Assembly (NCBI GenBank): GCA_023230025.1
Contig: JALNYD010000028.1
Span: 1-17,681 of the forward strand
Direction: 5' to 3'
Origin: Candidatus Cloacimonadota bacterium
GTDB lineage: Bacteria > Cloacimonadota > Cloacimonadia > Cloacimonadales > Cloacimonadaceae
Length of the DNA stretch: 17,681 nt
The position numbers and the translations under genes were made by a program. The notes beneath the pieces are model-generated. The model ran no database searches. It was not told the origin of the DNA and saw only the letters and a list, made by a program, of their open reading frames with translations. Shown piece by piece: positions 1 to 8,441 of this stretch. The first letter of the stretch is position 1. Every line of letters begins with the position of its first letter.

Positions 1-1
1 C

Positions 2-2707
2 TCCCTTCTCCCCCCCACCGGAGCTAAAACCTTCAAAGTTCGCTCTCGAATCTATGGTGATGATGGCTTATTTAATATAATCTATTCTAATCAAACATTG
101 TATTCGCAGAGCAATATGACAGACTACTATAGTTATTTTACGATTAACACAAATACTGCTCCATATGCCAGTGGGGTATCGATAACGAACCCAAACAATG
201 CAAAAGTGGGACAGACTATCAGCGGTAGCTATACTTTTAATGATGATGATCTTGATCTGGAGGGAACCAGCACTTTCCGCTGGCTCAAGGCAGAAAGCCT
301 TAACGGATACTATAGCCCGATCGATGGGGCTACTGCTCAGGACTACACAGTGCAACCTGCTGATGCTGAACATTACCTCAAGTTTGAGGTTACTCCAGTG
401 GCCGACGGGGGGACAAACCCAGGCACAGCAGTGCTAAGCGAGGCTTCACCACAAGTTACAGAAGCAGCTTCTACCGAGATTATGCCCTATCCTCAAACCT
501 TTTACGAAACTACCAGCAACAATGGCTCACTGGGAGAGGTATACGTTGCTGTAATCCTTAGCAATGCGACCTATGTGCAAGGTACAATCAGCGGAGTAAC
601 GATGACGGGGCTGCCAGCAGGGCTTAGCGTGGGTTCGATCACCCGGAGGTCAGCAACCGAGATCAGGGTATATTTTAGCGGGACAGCTACGGCTCATGAA
701 TATGCTAACTCGGTGCTGTATCCAAATACAGTAACAGTTACAATCCCAAGCTCAATGCTTAAAGGGGTTACGGCAGATCTTACTACAACGAATGGTTTCT
801 ACGTACAATTCAGCAACAATCCTGCCACCGATCTGGCAGTAAGTGCTGTCGGCAAGGACTGGGTGGAGCTTAGCTGGGATGCTCCAGACGGATTGAGCGG
901 CGCTTCCACCGGTTTGCAGTACTACAAAGTGTATCGCAACGATGTCTATATCGCTCAGGTAAATCACAACTCGGCAAAAGGGGAGTATTCATATCAGGAC
1001 ACTTCACTAAGCACGGGTACTGCCAATGTTTACAAGATCCAAGCCTACTATAGCCTGGATGGAGCTCCATATACAGAAACGGTCTCTGGAACACCCCTTG
1101 GCTTCTCGGCTTATGCCATCACCAGCCCATCTGCCAATGGATCAATAGATCATGACGAACAAACGATCAGTGTAATCCTGCCTTATGGTACCGACCTGAC
1201 CAATTTGGTGGCTTCATTCACGGCTCCCGGAGCTACGGTGAAGATTGGCAGCACCACTCAGACCAGTGGCAGTACTGCCAACAACTATACAGATCCCATT
1301 AGCTACACCCTGAGCTCCATTGATGGCTGCACCACAGATTATACTGTATCAATCCAAAGCACTCTGGCAGCTCCAACTCTGCCAGAAACAAGTTTTCAGG
1401 AAACAACTTCGAGTTTTACAGCCAAGTGGAACTCCGTTTCCGGTGCCACATCGTACGAACTGGATGTAGCATCTAATAGCGGATTTTCATCATTTCTTTC
1501 GGGCTTTGAAGATTTGGATATGGGTGGCGCTACCAGTTGCGTAATCAACAATCTTTCCGCTAATACCGAGTATTATTACCGAGTCCGCGCCATTGCTGCA
1601 GATCCATTGCTGAATAGTACAAACTCTGAGACTGGATCGATATTGACCCTATATCCAAACCCTGGGGCTGGAAGCACTGTGATAACTAACAGCGATGCCA
1701 CAACCATTAATATGGGCAGTTTTGATACTGGTACTCAGGGAGTGGTCAATCCCTACCTGATCGTGGATCCGGATAGCTTTGTTTCCGGTGCAGATAACTC
1801 ACTCTCAGTAAGCATGTCCTATGGTTCCTATCCCCAGGGGCTGCTCTTTAACCTCTCCTTCGAGAATCCCACCATTGGCAATGGTACTTTGACAATTTCC
1901 TACAGTGGCTTGCTCTATGATCCAACAGAGGTTTTCTACAGTATTGGCGGTGGAGGGCTTGCAGAACCTGCGTCACTAACCATTGATTCAGAGAATGATC
2001 TGATCATCCTCAGCATTGCTGGCCTCAGCAAAGATGCCAAAGCTGCTTATGAACTGCAGATTGTGACCAATGATGAAACCGGCGACACTACTCTGCCCAT
2101 AGAGCTTTCATCATTCACAGCATTGATGATCGCAAATGGCACGGTACGCCTGGATTGGACTACTCAATCTGAATCCGGAATGATGGGATATCATATCCTG
2201 CGTAACACCTCACCTGATCTGGCTACTGCCATCATGGTGAGCCCCCTGATTGAGGCAACCAATACTTCCAATGCAGTCACCTATAGCTTCACCGATGACG
2301 AAATCATGGAAAGCGGGACCTACCACTTCTGGTTGCAGGCCACAGATTTTGACAGTCTGATCTCTCACTATGGCCCTCTGGCTGTTCAGGTAAGTATGGG
2401 CAGTGAAGAACCAGAAATCGTTATCCCGTTGATTACAACACTGAAAAAGCCCTACCCAAATCCCTTCAATCCTGTGCTGAATATTACTTATGATCTTGCC
2501 ACCATCGATCATGTAGAGATCAAGATCTACAACAGCAGAGGACAATTGGTCAAGAATCTGGTAGATTCCCTGCAACAGGCAAAAAACCACAGGATTGTGT
2601 GGGATGGGAGAGATAACAGCGGAAGAGAAGTAGCTACCGGCACTTATCTTATCAGCATGAAGGCCGGAACCTATTCGAGCTTTACCAAAGCAGTAATGCT
2701 CAAATGA
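2..2707 (+). CDS. Large modular secreted surface protein, 5'-partial, FlgD-like/T9SS-type C-terminal tail
   Basis: The reading frame is open from base 2 with no stop, so the gene begins left of the window; a TTG at 98 is an internal Leu codon, not the start. The 901 visible residues form a string of beta modules: Ig-like (about 54-152), a domain with NNGS, LPAGL and a TGTAxxHE-like pattern (165-268), fibronectin III (274-362), a DUF5018-like PYGTDL module (369-452), a second Fn3 (456-549), an unnamed domain (552-692), a LPIELSSFTA Fn3-like module common in this group (697-799) and a FlgD-like C-terminal domain opening with YPNPFNP (818-824). Such tails act in related phyla as type IX secretion/sorting or surface-anchoring signals; that role is inferred here. 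It is probably extracellular, an adhesin or enzyme-bearing scaffold; any catalytic domain would lie in the missing N-terminus. It is collinear with the next gene, so the two are tandem paralogues. A terminator follows 50 bases after the stop. Confidence 0.88.
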   Translation, partial: SLLPPTGAKTFKVRSRIYGDDGLFNIIYSNQTLYSQSNMTDYYSYFTINTNTAPYASGVSITNPNNAKVGQTISGSYTFNDDDLDLEGTSTFRWLKAESLNGYYSPIDGATAQDYTVQPADAEHYLKFEVTPVADGGTNPGTAVLSEASPQVTEAASTEIMPYPQTFYETTSNNGSLGEVYVAVILSNATYVQGTISGVTMTGLPAGLSVGSITRRSATEIRVYFSGTATAHEYANSVLYPNTVTVTIPSSMLKGVTADLTTTNGFYVQFSNNPATDLAVSAVGKDWVELSWDAPDGLSGASTGLQYYKVYRNDVYIAQVNHNSAKGEYSYQDTSLSTGTANVYKIQAYYSLDGAPYTETVSGTPLGFSAYAITSPSANGSIDHDEQTISVILPYGTDLTNLVASFTAPGATVKIGSTTQTSGSTANNYTDPISYTLSSIDGCTTDYTVSIQSTLAAPTLPETSFQETTSSFTAKWNSVSGATSYELDVASNSGFSSFLSGFEDLDMGGATSCVINNLSANTEYYYRVRAIAADPLLNSTNSETGSILTLYPNPGAGSTVITNSDATTINMGSFDTGTQGVVNPYLIVDPDSFVSGADNSLSVSMSYGSYPQGLLFNLSFENPTIGNGTLTISYSGLLYDPTEVFYSIGGGGLAEPASLTIDSENDLIILSIAGLSKDAKAAYELQIVTNDETGDTTLPIELSSFTALMIANGTVRLDWTTQSESGMMGYHILRNTSPDLATAIMVSPLIEATNTSNAVTYSFTDDEIMESGTYHFWLQATDFDSLISHYGPLAVQVSMGSEEPEIVIPLITTLKKPYPNPFNPVLNITYDLATIDHVEIKIYNSRGQLVKNLVDSLQQAKNHRIVWDGRDNSGREVATGTYLISMKAGTYSSFTKAVMLK

Positions 2708-2756
2708 GTTGTAGCAACAGGCAGATTTGCATGAGCTGCCGCCACAAAACCAATCA

Positions 2757-2783
2757 CCCGGGGATAGCTACCCCGGGTTTTTT
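2757..2783 (+). terminator. Rho-independent terminator of the first surface gene
   Basis: A perfect 7-bp GC-only stem (CCCGGGG at 2757-2763, CCCCGGG at 2771-2777) with a 7-base loop is followed by six T (2778-2783). It lies 50 bases past the stop of the upstream gene, so that gene is transcriptionally separate from the next paralogue. Confidence 0.9.
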
Positions 2784-2828
2784 GCCCTGCATTTGTTTCT
2801 GTAATACTCCATCCCATCTTTTCTATCG

Positions 2829-2855
2829 CAGCTCCGACTGCAGGGCTGTTTTTTT
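2829..2855 (+). terminator. Second terminator-like hairpin in the same gap
   Basis: CAGCTC (2829-2834) pairs with GGGCTG (2843-2848) over 6 bp with one G-U pair and an 8-base loop, followed by seven T (2849-2855). It may be a backup terminator for the upstream gene. The stem is short, so this is less certain than the hairpin at 2757-2783. Confidence 0.5.
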
Positions 2856-2957
2856 CCTTGACGTAATTTGAGGAGTCATCATTTTGTATCCAGGTAAGAT
2901 TTATGGGGATGCAGGTTTTGGCGCATCCTTTGTGTAGATTTCATGTTCCCATTGAAT

Positions 2958-2962
2958 GGAGG
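2958..2962 (+). promoter_or_regulatory. Shine-Dalgarno GGAGG that fixes a GTG start
   Basis: GGAGG sits 5 bases before GTG at 2968. An in-frame ATG at 2956 would start two bases ahead of this site and has no upstream purine-rich motif of its own, so the GTG is the better start. The protein then opens directly with a normal signal peptide. Confidence 0.8.
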
Positions 2963-2967
2963 TTCTT

Positions 2968-5637
2968 GTGGCAAAAGTATATTTTGTTTTGTTTTTGATT
3001 CTGCTGGTTGTAACACCGCAGATCGTGTGTGCTCAAAATCGGGATAATACTCCACCGGAAGCGCAAAACGTTTCCATCAGCAATCCTCAATTTGCAAAGA
3101 ATGGTCAAACACTCACTGGCTCTTATGTGTATCATGACGCAGATGGAGATACTGAAGGCTCAAGCTATTTTCAATGGTTTCGCTCGGGCACTGAGAATTC
3201 TGAAAGCACATACAATCCCATAGAAGGGGCCAATTCCATCAATTATACAGTTACCGGAGATGATATCAACCGCTTCCTTAAGTTTGCTGTAATCCCCAAG
3301 GCAAGTTCTGGAGCGCAAACAGATTTACAGGTTTTCAGTATTCCAAGCAGTCAGGTTACCAATTATGCTTACCTCTCTATTAACACCGAGGTCAGCGGAT
3401 TCACAGAATCACCTCTGAATAACGGCTCCGTGTCTGGTTTAGTAGTTGTAAATCTGAACAATTCTACGTTTTCTGGCACAAATGTTAAGGCCCAGATCGA
3501 AAATCTGCCCAAAGGGCTCAATATTCTACGCATCGACCGGATCACTGACGTAACCATCGAAATCTATCTGACCGGTGCAGCTTTGGTTCATGAAGCATCT
3601 GCCTCCATCCTGGATGCAAGCAGCAGTGCCCTCAAAATCAAGATCAAAAAAGAAGACATGGTGGGAGTGTCCCAGGATGTGACTAGCTTACGAGGTGTAA
3701 CTATCTCCTATCTCAACAATCCTCCGACAAGCTTCAGAAGACACTCTGTTGGGCATAATCGCGTTTCTTTGAGTTGGGACGAACCTGCTGGTCTTAGTCC
3801 TCTGAACACAAGCTTAACCGCCTATGAAGTCTTCAGGAATGATGCATATCTGGATGCGGTTGAAGTGCAACCAATCCGCAACGTTTATACAGATTATCGG
3901 GCAGTTTCAGGAGAAAACTACACATATCAGGTACGGGCTGTTTATGGCAGTAACCCGGACAAACCCTATTCACCAAACACAATATACGCCACAGCTCTGG
4001 CCATGGATTCCTTCGCAATCATTGATCCCAACAATCCCCTCCAATCTATTCCAGCCTACATCGACAAAAACCTGCAGACTATTTATGTGGAAATGCCCAA
4101 TGCCACAAATCTCTCTGATCTGACCCCGATTTTCACTCCAAATCCCAATACTGCAACCGTTAAAGTCAATGGATCAGTGCAGACCAGCGAATCATCCAGT
4201 CAAAATTTTACAGGTTCACATCTCAACCCGATCCCATATCAAATCATCTATGCTGGCAATGGCAGTAGCGTAACATATATGGTAACCGTCTTAGCTGCCA
4301 CATCGCTAAGCTACCCTGTCCCGCGGCCGGGATCCGGCACCACTTCCAGCATCAAAGCAAGGTGGTGGTCAGTCGCGAGTGCCACAAGCTATGTCCTTGA
4401 TGTCTCCGAAAATCAGGAATTCAGTTCATACCTCCAGGGATATCATGATTTCCAGCTTAGTGGCATTTCGCAGGTAATCTATGGCTTAGCTCCCGATAAA
4501 GAATACTACTTCCGTCTGCGAGCATATAGCAGCACCCTGAGTGAATATAGCAACTATAGTCCGGTCAGCAGTATCCGCACTCTGCCTCTGGGCAATGGCA
4601 CTGGCAGTGTAGAGATAGCAGGAACAATGCCCACCGCTGTATCTATCGGCACCTTCACCGAAGGCAGTGCCACTGTGAATCCTGCGCTCACAATCGAGGC
4701 CAGCGAGTTTGAAAGTGGTACAGATAATGTGGTTGAAGTAAGTATGGGCTTTGCCCCCAGCCCCTATGGTTTGTTTTATCGGCTGAGTTTTAACAACCCC
4801 CGCATCGGTAATGGTACTTATGTATTTTCCTATGATGGTCTTACTTATACTCCCCAAACTGCTGCATACCGCGTCAATGGTGGCGAAATCTCCACCAGCG
4901 GATCCAGTATTGCAATTGACGACTTGAATCGGACAATCACCTTGAGCATCAATGGACTGGACCTATCCGGCAAGAGCCTTTATACATTGGATCTGCTTGC
5001 AGGTGACAGTAGTGAGATAACTCTGCCGATTGAGTTATCAACCTTCACTGCCGTTGCTACCAGTGATGGAGAAGTGGTGATCCGCTGGACAACTGAATCA
5101 GAATCAGGACTACAGGGCTTTAAGATCCTTCGCAGTACCTGCGCAGAGATTAATTCTGCTCAGATTGTAAGCCCCTTGATTCCGGCTACCAATGCTTCTG
5201 AACTATCACAATATAGCTTCAATGATCTCAGCATAACAGATTTCGGAATCTACTATTATTGGCTTCAGATCATCGAATATAGCGGTGTTGTAGAATATTC
5301 TGCCTTCATTTTAGTAGAGGTAAAACAAGAAATATCAATCGACCCGCCTGTGATCCCCCATTTAACAGGCCTGAAGAATATCTACCCCAATCCCTTTAAC
5401 CCTTCCACAAGCATCAGTTACGAGATTGTTACAGCAGGCTTGGTAAAAGTTGTAGTCTATAACAACAGAGGACAGGAAATCCGCACTCTGGTCTCGGCTT
5501 ATCAGGCTCCCAATCAATACGTAGTTGTCTGGGACGGTAAGGATAACCGGGGACAAAGCATGCCCAGCGGAAGCTATCTGATCCGCTTAATAGCCAAAGA
5601 TCACGACAGTATGAGCAGGACTACTTTACTTAAGTAA
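2968..5637 (+). CDS. Large modular secreted surface protein with FlgD-like/T9SS-type C-terminal tail
   Basis: About 889 residues from GTG at 2968. Residues 1-22 are a signal peptide (Lys3, long hydrophobic run, cleavage likely after VCA). The mature part has an Ig-like module (about 32-130), an NNGS/LPKGL/TGAALVHE domain (143-246), Fn3 (252-343), a DUF5018-like module (348-443), a second Fn3 (448-540), an unnamed domain (545-685), a LPIELSTFTA Fn3-like module (686-787) and a FlgD-like C-terminal domain with YPNPFNP at 806-812 ending near LLK. This is the same order as the preceding gene and many motifs match, so it is a tandem duplicate that has diverged. The protein is expected to cross the inner membrane by Sec and be exported or surface-attached through the C-terminal domain. 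No catalytic motif was seen; a binding or structural role is likely. The Ig-like module has the acidic stretch YHDADGDTEGS, which could bind calcium. The specific ligand is unknown. Confidence 0.9.
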   Translation: MAKVYFVLFLILLVVTPQIVCAQNRDNTPPEAQNVSISNPQFAKNGQTLTGSYVYHDADGDTEGSSYFQWFRSGTENSESTYNPIEGANSINYTVTGDDINRFLKFAVIPKASSGAQTDLQVFSIPSSQVTNYAYLSINTEVSGFTESPLNNGSVSGLVVVNLNNSTFSGTNVKAQIENLPKGLNILRIDRITDVTIEIYLTGAALVHEASASILDASSSALKIKIKKEDMVGVSQDVTSLRGVTISYLNNPPTSFRRHSVGHNRVSLSWDEPAGLSPLNTSLTAYEVFRNDAYLDAVEVQPIRNVYTDYRAVSGENYTYQVRAVYGSNPDKPYSPNTIYATALAMDSFAIIDPNNPLQSIPAYIDKNLQTIYVEMPNATNLSDLTPIFTPNPNTATVKVNGSVQTSESSSQNFTGSHLNPIPYQIIYAGNGSSVTYMVTVLAATSLSYPVPRPGSGTTSSIKARWWSVASATSYVLDVSENQEFSSYLQGYHDFQLSGISQVIYGLAPDKEYYFRLRAYSSTLSEYSNYSPVSSIRTLPLGNGTGSVEIAGTMPTAVSIGTFTEGSATVNPALTIEASEFESGTDNVVEVSMGFAPSPYGLFYRLSFNNPRIGNGTYVFSYDGLTYTPQTAAYRVNGGEISTSGSSIAIDDLNRTITLSINGLDLSGKSLYTLDLLAGDSSEITLPIELSTFTAVATSDGEVVIRWTTESESGLQGFKILRSTCAEINSAQIVSPLIPATNASELSQYSFNDLSITDFGIYYYWLQIIEYSGVVEYSAFILVEVKQEISIDPPVIPHLTGLKNIYPNPFNPSTSISYEIVTAGLVKVVVYNNRGQEIRTLVSAYQAPNQYVVVWDGKDNRGQSMPSGSYLIRLIAKDHDSMSRTTLLK

Positions 5638-5666
5638 TCCTGCCTTATCCAGCACTCTTATAGATC

Positions 5667-5702
5667 TCGAGCCCTGGGTTGTTTCACCGATTCAGGGCTC
5701 GA
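5667..5702 (+). terminator. Hairpin terminator, probable
   Basis: TCGAGCCCTG (5667-5676) and CAGGGCTCGA (5693-5702) form a perfect 10-bp stem 30 bases after the stop of the second surface gene. The following T tract is interrupted (CTTATCTGTTTTCC), so termination may be partial and some readthrough into the next gene is possible. Confidence 0.65.
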
Positions 5703-5844
5703 CTTATCTGTTTTCCTAAAAAAGCACTTGACTATTTTTTCAGAACACCAGCACATGAACTAAAGCATCTGTCTTGCATATTCTGCAAGATGGTTTCGGG
5801 TTTTTCCCCTGCTGAATCAAGCATCTGCATAGAAAGGAGTAGAT

Positions 5845-6702
5845 ATGTACAGAGCGGGTTTCCTCGTAGTCTTATGTTTGGTGACTCTAACAGGTTTATG
5901 GTCGAACGATCTGGAGTGGGGTCTCAAATATGGGATTGGATCTTCCACCTTGCATGGACCAGATGAAGATTATGTGTATCGCTATGATTTTTACCTGGAT
6001 GAGAGCCTGATGCAAGATTTGGGTAGTGTTTCGGTTCGCTCCGACGAGAATGACTCTGGCCTGGCTCATAATGCCGGAGTCTATGCCAACATCATCTTAA
6101 CCCGCAAAACCGATTCGATACGCTTGGGCTCGGAACTGCTCTGGCAGCGTTATAACTATTCGCATAGTTTCAAGAATGCCCGTATGAATCCAAGCTCCAT
6201 CCTCCTTGCAGAAGTCTTCACAGATTCACTAAGCGGTAAAATTGATCGCACTGTGGATTATCTATCCCTACCCATTCTCCTTAGCTTCCATCAGGAACTC
6301 AGCGAAGAGAAAAAGGCACAGAGTTATCAGGGTGCCTTCGTCTATCTGGGACCTGCCATCTCACTCAAGCTTAGTCAATCTCACAGTTCCACTTCTGGTG
6401 TACGGGGATTTGAGGGAACTCTGCAGAACTATCTGGAAAGCGTTAGCAACGATGGCAATGATGCCACTCCCGGCCTGGCGATCAAGCAAAAAAGTGGCAG
6501 TGACAAATACCTTGCCCTGAAAAGCGACTTTGTCTTCGGAGCAGGATTCACTCTTAAGGATATCTTTGGCTTCGGGTTTGGAAAGGATACCTTTGATTTT
6601 GACTTCCGGGTGACCATGGGCTTGAACGAATTGGGGGATACTTCAATCCGGGATGCCATAATCCTGAGATCCCTGATCTTTTCCGTGGGATACCGGCTTT
6701 AA
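5845..6702 (+). CDS. Predicted outer-membrane beta-barrel protein
   Basis: 285 residues. The ATG has GGAG at 5836-5839, 5 bases upstream. Residues 1-20 are a signal peptide (MYRAG start, hydrophobic core, small residues before Asn21). The mature protein alternates hydrophobic and polar residues with Gly/aromatic-rich strands such as EWGLKYGIGSS, GAFVYLGPAISLKL, FVFGAGFTLKDIFGFGFG and a closing strand SLIFSVGYRL, the pattern of PorT/OmpW-like small barrels in FCB bacteria. The function is not identifiable; it could be a porin or an outer-membrane partner of a secretion or assembly process. It is followed after 20 bases by the FGE-like lipoprotein gene, so the two are probably co-transcribed. 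No close family name is claimed. Other in-frame starts further upstream lack a ribosome site. Confidence 0.75.
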   Translation: MYRAGFLVVLCLVTLTGLWSNDLEWGLKYGIGSSTLHGPDEDYVYRYDFYLDESLMQDLGSVSVRSDENDSGLAHNAGVYANIILTRKTDSIRLGSELLWQRYNYSHSFKNARMNPSSILLAEVFTDSLSGKIDRTVDYLSLPILLSFHQELSEEKKAQSYQGAFVYLGPAISLKLSQSHSSTSGVRGFEGTLQNYLESVSNDGNDATPGLAIKQKSGSDKYLALKSDFVFGAGFTLKDIFGFGFGKDTFDFDFRVTMGLNELGDTSIRDAIILRSLIFSVGYRL

Positions 6703-6722
6703 GCGGTTTCGGGAGAATAATT

Positions 6723-8261
6723 ATGAGAACTACTCTTTTTATCCTAATCCTCGCTGCCTTACTTAGTTTCTCCTGTTCCAAACCCAACACATCGGCCGCC
6801 GACGAAGCGGTTGCCGCACCTGAGATCAGTCCCGAAGGCGGCAGCTATGATACCTTGATCCCAGTGTATATATATTGCGCCACCTATGATGCGACTATTC
6901 ATTATAGTACTGATGGCAGCGAACCTACGCAGGATTCCCCAGTTTACGATGGCTTGATCCAGATCAATAGCAACACGACGATCAAGGCCAGAGCTTTCAA
7001 AAAGGGATATATTCCCAGTCCCATTACCATCGAAAGCTATGAGTTCAGCTCTGCTGCAGTTCAACCTGTAATCATCACTCCGGCTGGGGGAGTGTTTCAG
7101 GAACCAAACAAGATTACTCTCAATTGTGCAACTCCCGGTGCAGAGATATTCTACACTCTGGATGGAAGCGAGCCTACTCAGGCAAGCACAGCGTATTTTC
7201 AACCAATCATGCTCTGCGGATCAGTGACCATCAAGGCCAGGGCTTTTGCGGAAAACATGATCCCCAGCTTGATTGCCTCCGCCAGCTTCACCATGCAATT
7301 ACAAGCCCCTCTGTTCAGTGTCCCCGGGGGGCAATATGAGCAAGCGCAAACTCTGAGTATTAGTTCTCCCAATTCCAGCGCTGAGATTCGTTATACTCTT
7401 GATGGCAGCGATCCCGACCAAAGCTCCATGCTCTATTCAAACCCCATTGTTGTTGATGTCAACAGGATGGTCAAAGCCCGGGCTTATCTCGAAGGCTGGG
7501 AACCAAGTCCTATGGTATCAAGTTTCTATATCATCAACCTTGCCAACCAGATGCAGCTCGTTGAAGCAGGTAACTTTCACAATGGTACCGCCAATGTGCA
7601 AATCTCATCCTTCTACATTGCCAAGAGGGAAGTGACCGAACTGGAATGGGTGTATATCATGCTGGATATGGACTCAATTACTCCTGATTTGCCCAAAACT
7701 GAGCTTGCCTGGGTGGATGCCATCGAATATTGCAATTATCGCAGCATAGCAGAAGGATTTGAACCCTGCTACAGCTATGGCGATAGCGGTACAATCCCGG
7801 CCTTTTGGCCAGAACAATGGCAAGCAGATCACACTCAAATCCATTGCAATTGGGATGCCAATGGTTATCGCCTGCCCACTGAAATGGAATGGATGTATGC
7901 GGCTAGTGGTGGAAATCTCTCTCAGGATTATATTTACAGCGGATCCGATAACATTGACATGGTAGCCTGGTACAGTGGCAATACCAGCGCACCGCAAAGC
8001 GTTGGGACAATGCTACCCAATGAACTGGGTATCTATGATATGAGCGGCAATGTCTGGGAGTTTTGTTGGGATCTATTTCTCAATGAATACCCCAATACTG
8101 ATACCGTTGATTATAGCGGTCCGGACACAGGATACTTGCGCTCAATGCGTGGTGGAAGCTTTAGCACGGATGCTGCCAATTGCACAGTTTCCCGCAGATT
8201 CTATACTCCCGTCAATCTCAGCGCTGATGCTCATGGATTCAGAGTAGTAAGGAAGTTTTAG
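6723..8261 (+). CDS. Lipoprotein: three chitobiase-C-terminal-like repeats plus FGE-sulfatase-like domain
   Basis: 512 residues; GGGAG at 6711-6715 precedes the ATG by 7 bases. The N-terminus is a lipoprotein signal with the lipidated Cys at 18 (SFSC, a loose lipobox). Residues 33-108, 115-191 and 195-270 are three copies of a chitobiase/hexosaminidase C-terminal-like Ig module, each with a YTLDGSEPTQ-type turn and a VKARAF-type strand. Residues 276-512 are an FGE-sulfatase (SUMF1/formylglycine-generating enzyme) fold: YRLPTEMEW (382-390), GIYDMSGNVWEF (436-447), RGGSF (476-480) and C-terminal GFRVVR (505-510). Canonical FGE uses two Cys a few residues apart after RGGS; here the stretch contains only Cys487, so sulfatase-activating oxidase activity is doubtful. 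FGE-fold lipoproteins without this activity exist, for example GldK/GldJ of type IX secretion; similarity is at fold level only. It probably sits in the periplasm or on the outer membrane, in an operon with the upstream barrel gene. Confidence 0.85.
   Translation: MRTTLFILILAALLSFSCSKPNTSAADEAVAAPEISPEGGSYDTLIPVYIYCATYDATIHYSTDGSEPTQDSPVYDGLIQINSNTTIKARAFKKGYIPSPITIESYEFSSAAVQPVIITPAGGVFQEPNKITLNCATPGAEIFYTLDGSEPTQASTAYFQPIMLCGSVTIKARAFAENMIPSLIASASFTMQLQAPLFSVPGGQYEQAQTLSISSPNSSAEIRYTLDGSDPDQSSMLYSNPIVVDVNRMVKARAYLEGWEPSPMVSSFYIINLANQMQLVEAGNFHNGTANVQISSFYIAKREVTELEWVYIMLDMDSITPDLPKTELAWVDAIEYCNYRSIAEGFEPCYSYGDSGTIPAFWPEQWQADHTQIHCNWDANGYRLPTEMEWMYAASGGNLSQDYIYSGSDNIDMVAWYSGNTSAPQSVGTMLPNELGIYDMSGNVWEFCWDLFLNEYPNTDTVDYSGPDTGYLRSMRGGSFSTDAANCTVSRRFYTPVNLSADAHGFRVVRKF
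6819..7532 (+). repeat. Three tandem protein repeats (chitobiase-C-like modules)
   Basis: Three units of about 76-77 residues, spaced by short linkers, each starting with a PxxxxxGG turn and carrying TDGSEPTQ, LDGSEPTQ or LDGSDPDQ in the middle and IKARAF, IKARAF or VKARAY near the end. The units are recognisable in protein but diverged in DNA, so the duplication is old. They are typical carbohydrate-surface spacer modules; carbohydrate binding is not shown. Confidence 0.8.
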
Positions 8262-8441
8262 TCAATGCTCACATCAGCCCGGGCAATCTGGATAGCCAGT
8301 TTATCCATGTTTCTGGGTATGTCAGCTACTTATTTCTGTCATTAAAACCAGATGGTATAAGGATTCCATGGATCTGAACGATCTCTTAAGATGCCGTTTT
8401 GATCCTGAATAAATATCTTGTAGTAACATGCGAGGTGATTC

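Noticed and set aside
98..100. TTG as the start of the first surface gene
   Set aside because: The frame is open back to base 2 and the translation upstream (GAKTFKVRSRIYGDDG) looks like real beta-sandwich protein, so the TTG is internal.
5679..5966. Plus-strand open frame overlapping the barrel gene start
   Set aside because: No ribosome site, no protein-like composition, and it overlaps the well-supported barrel gene in another frame.
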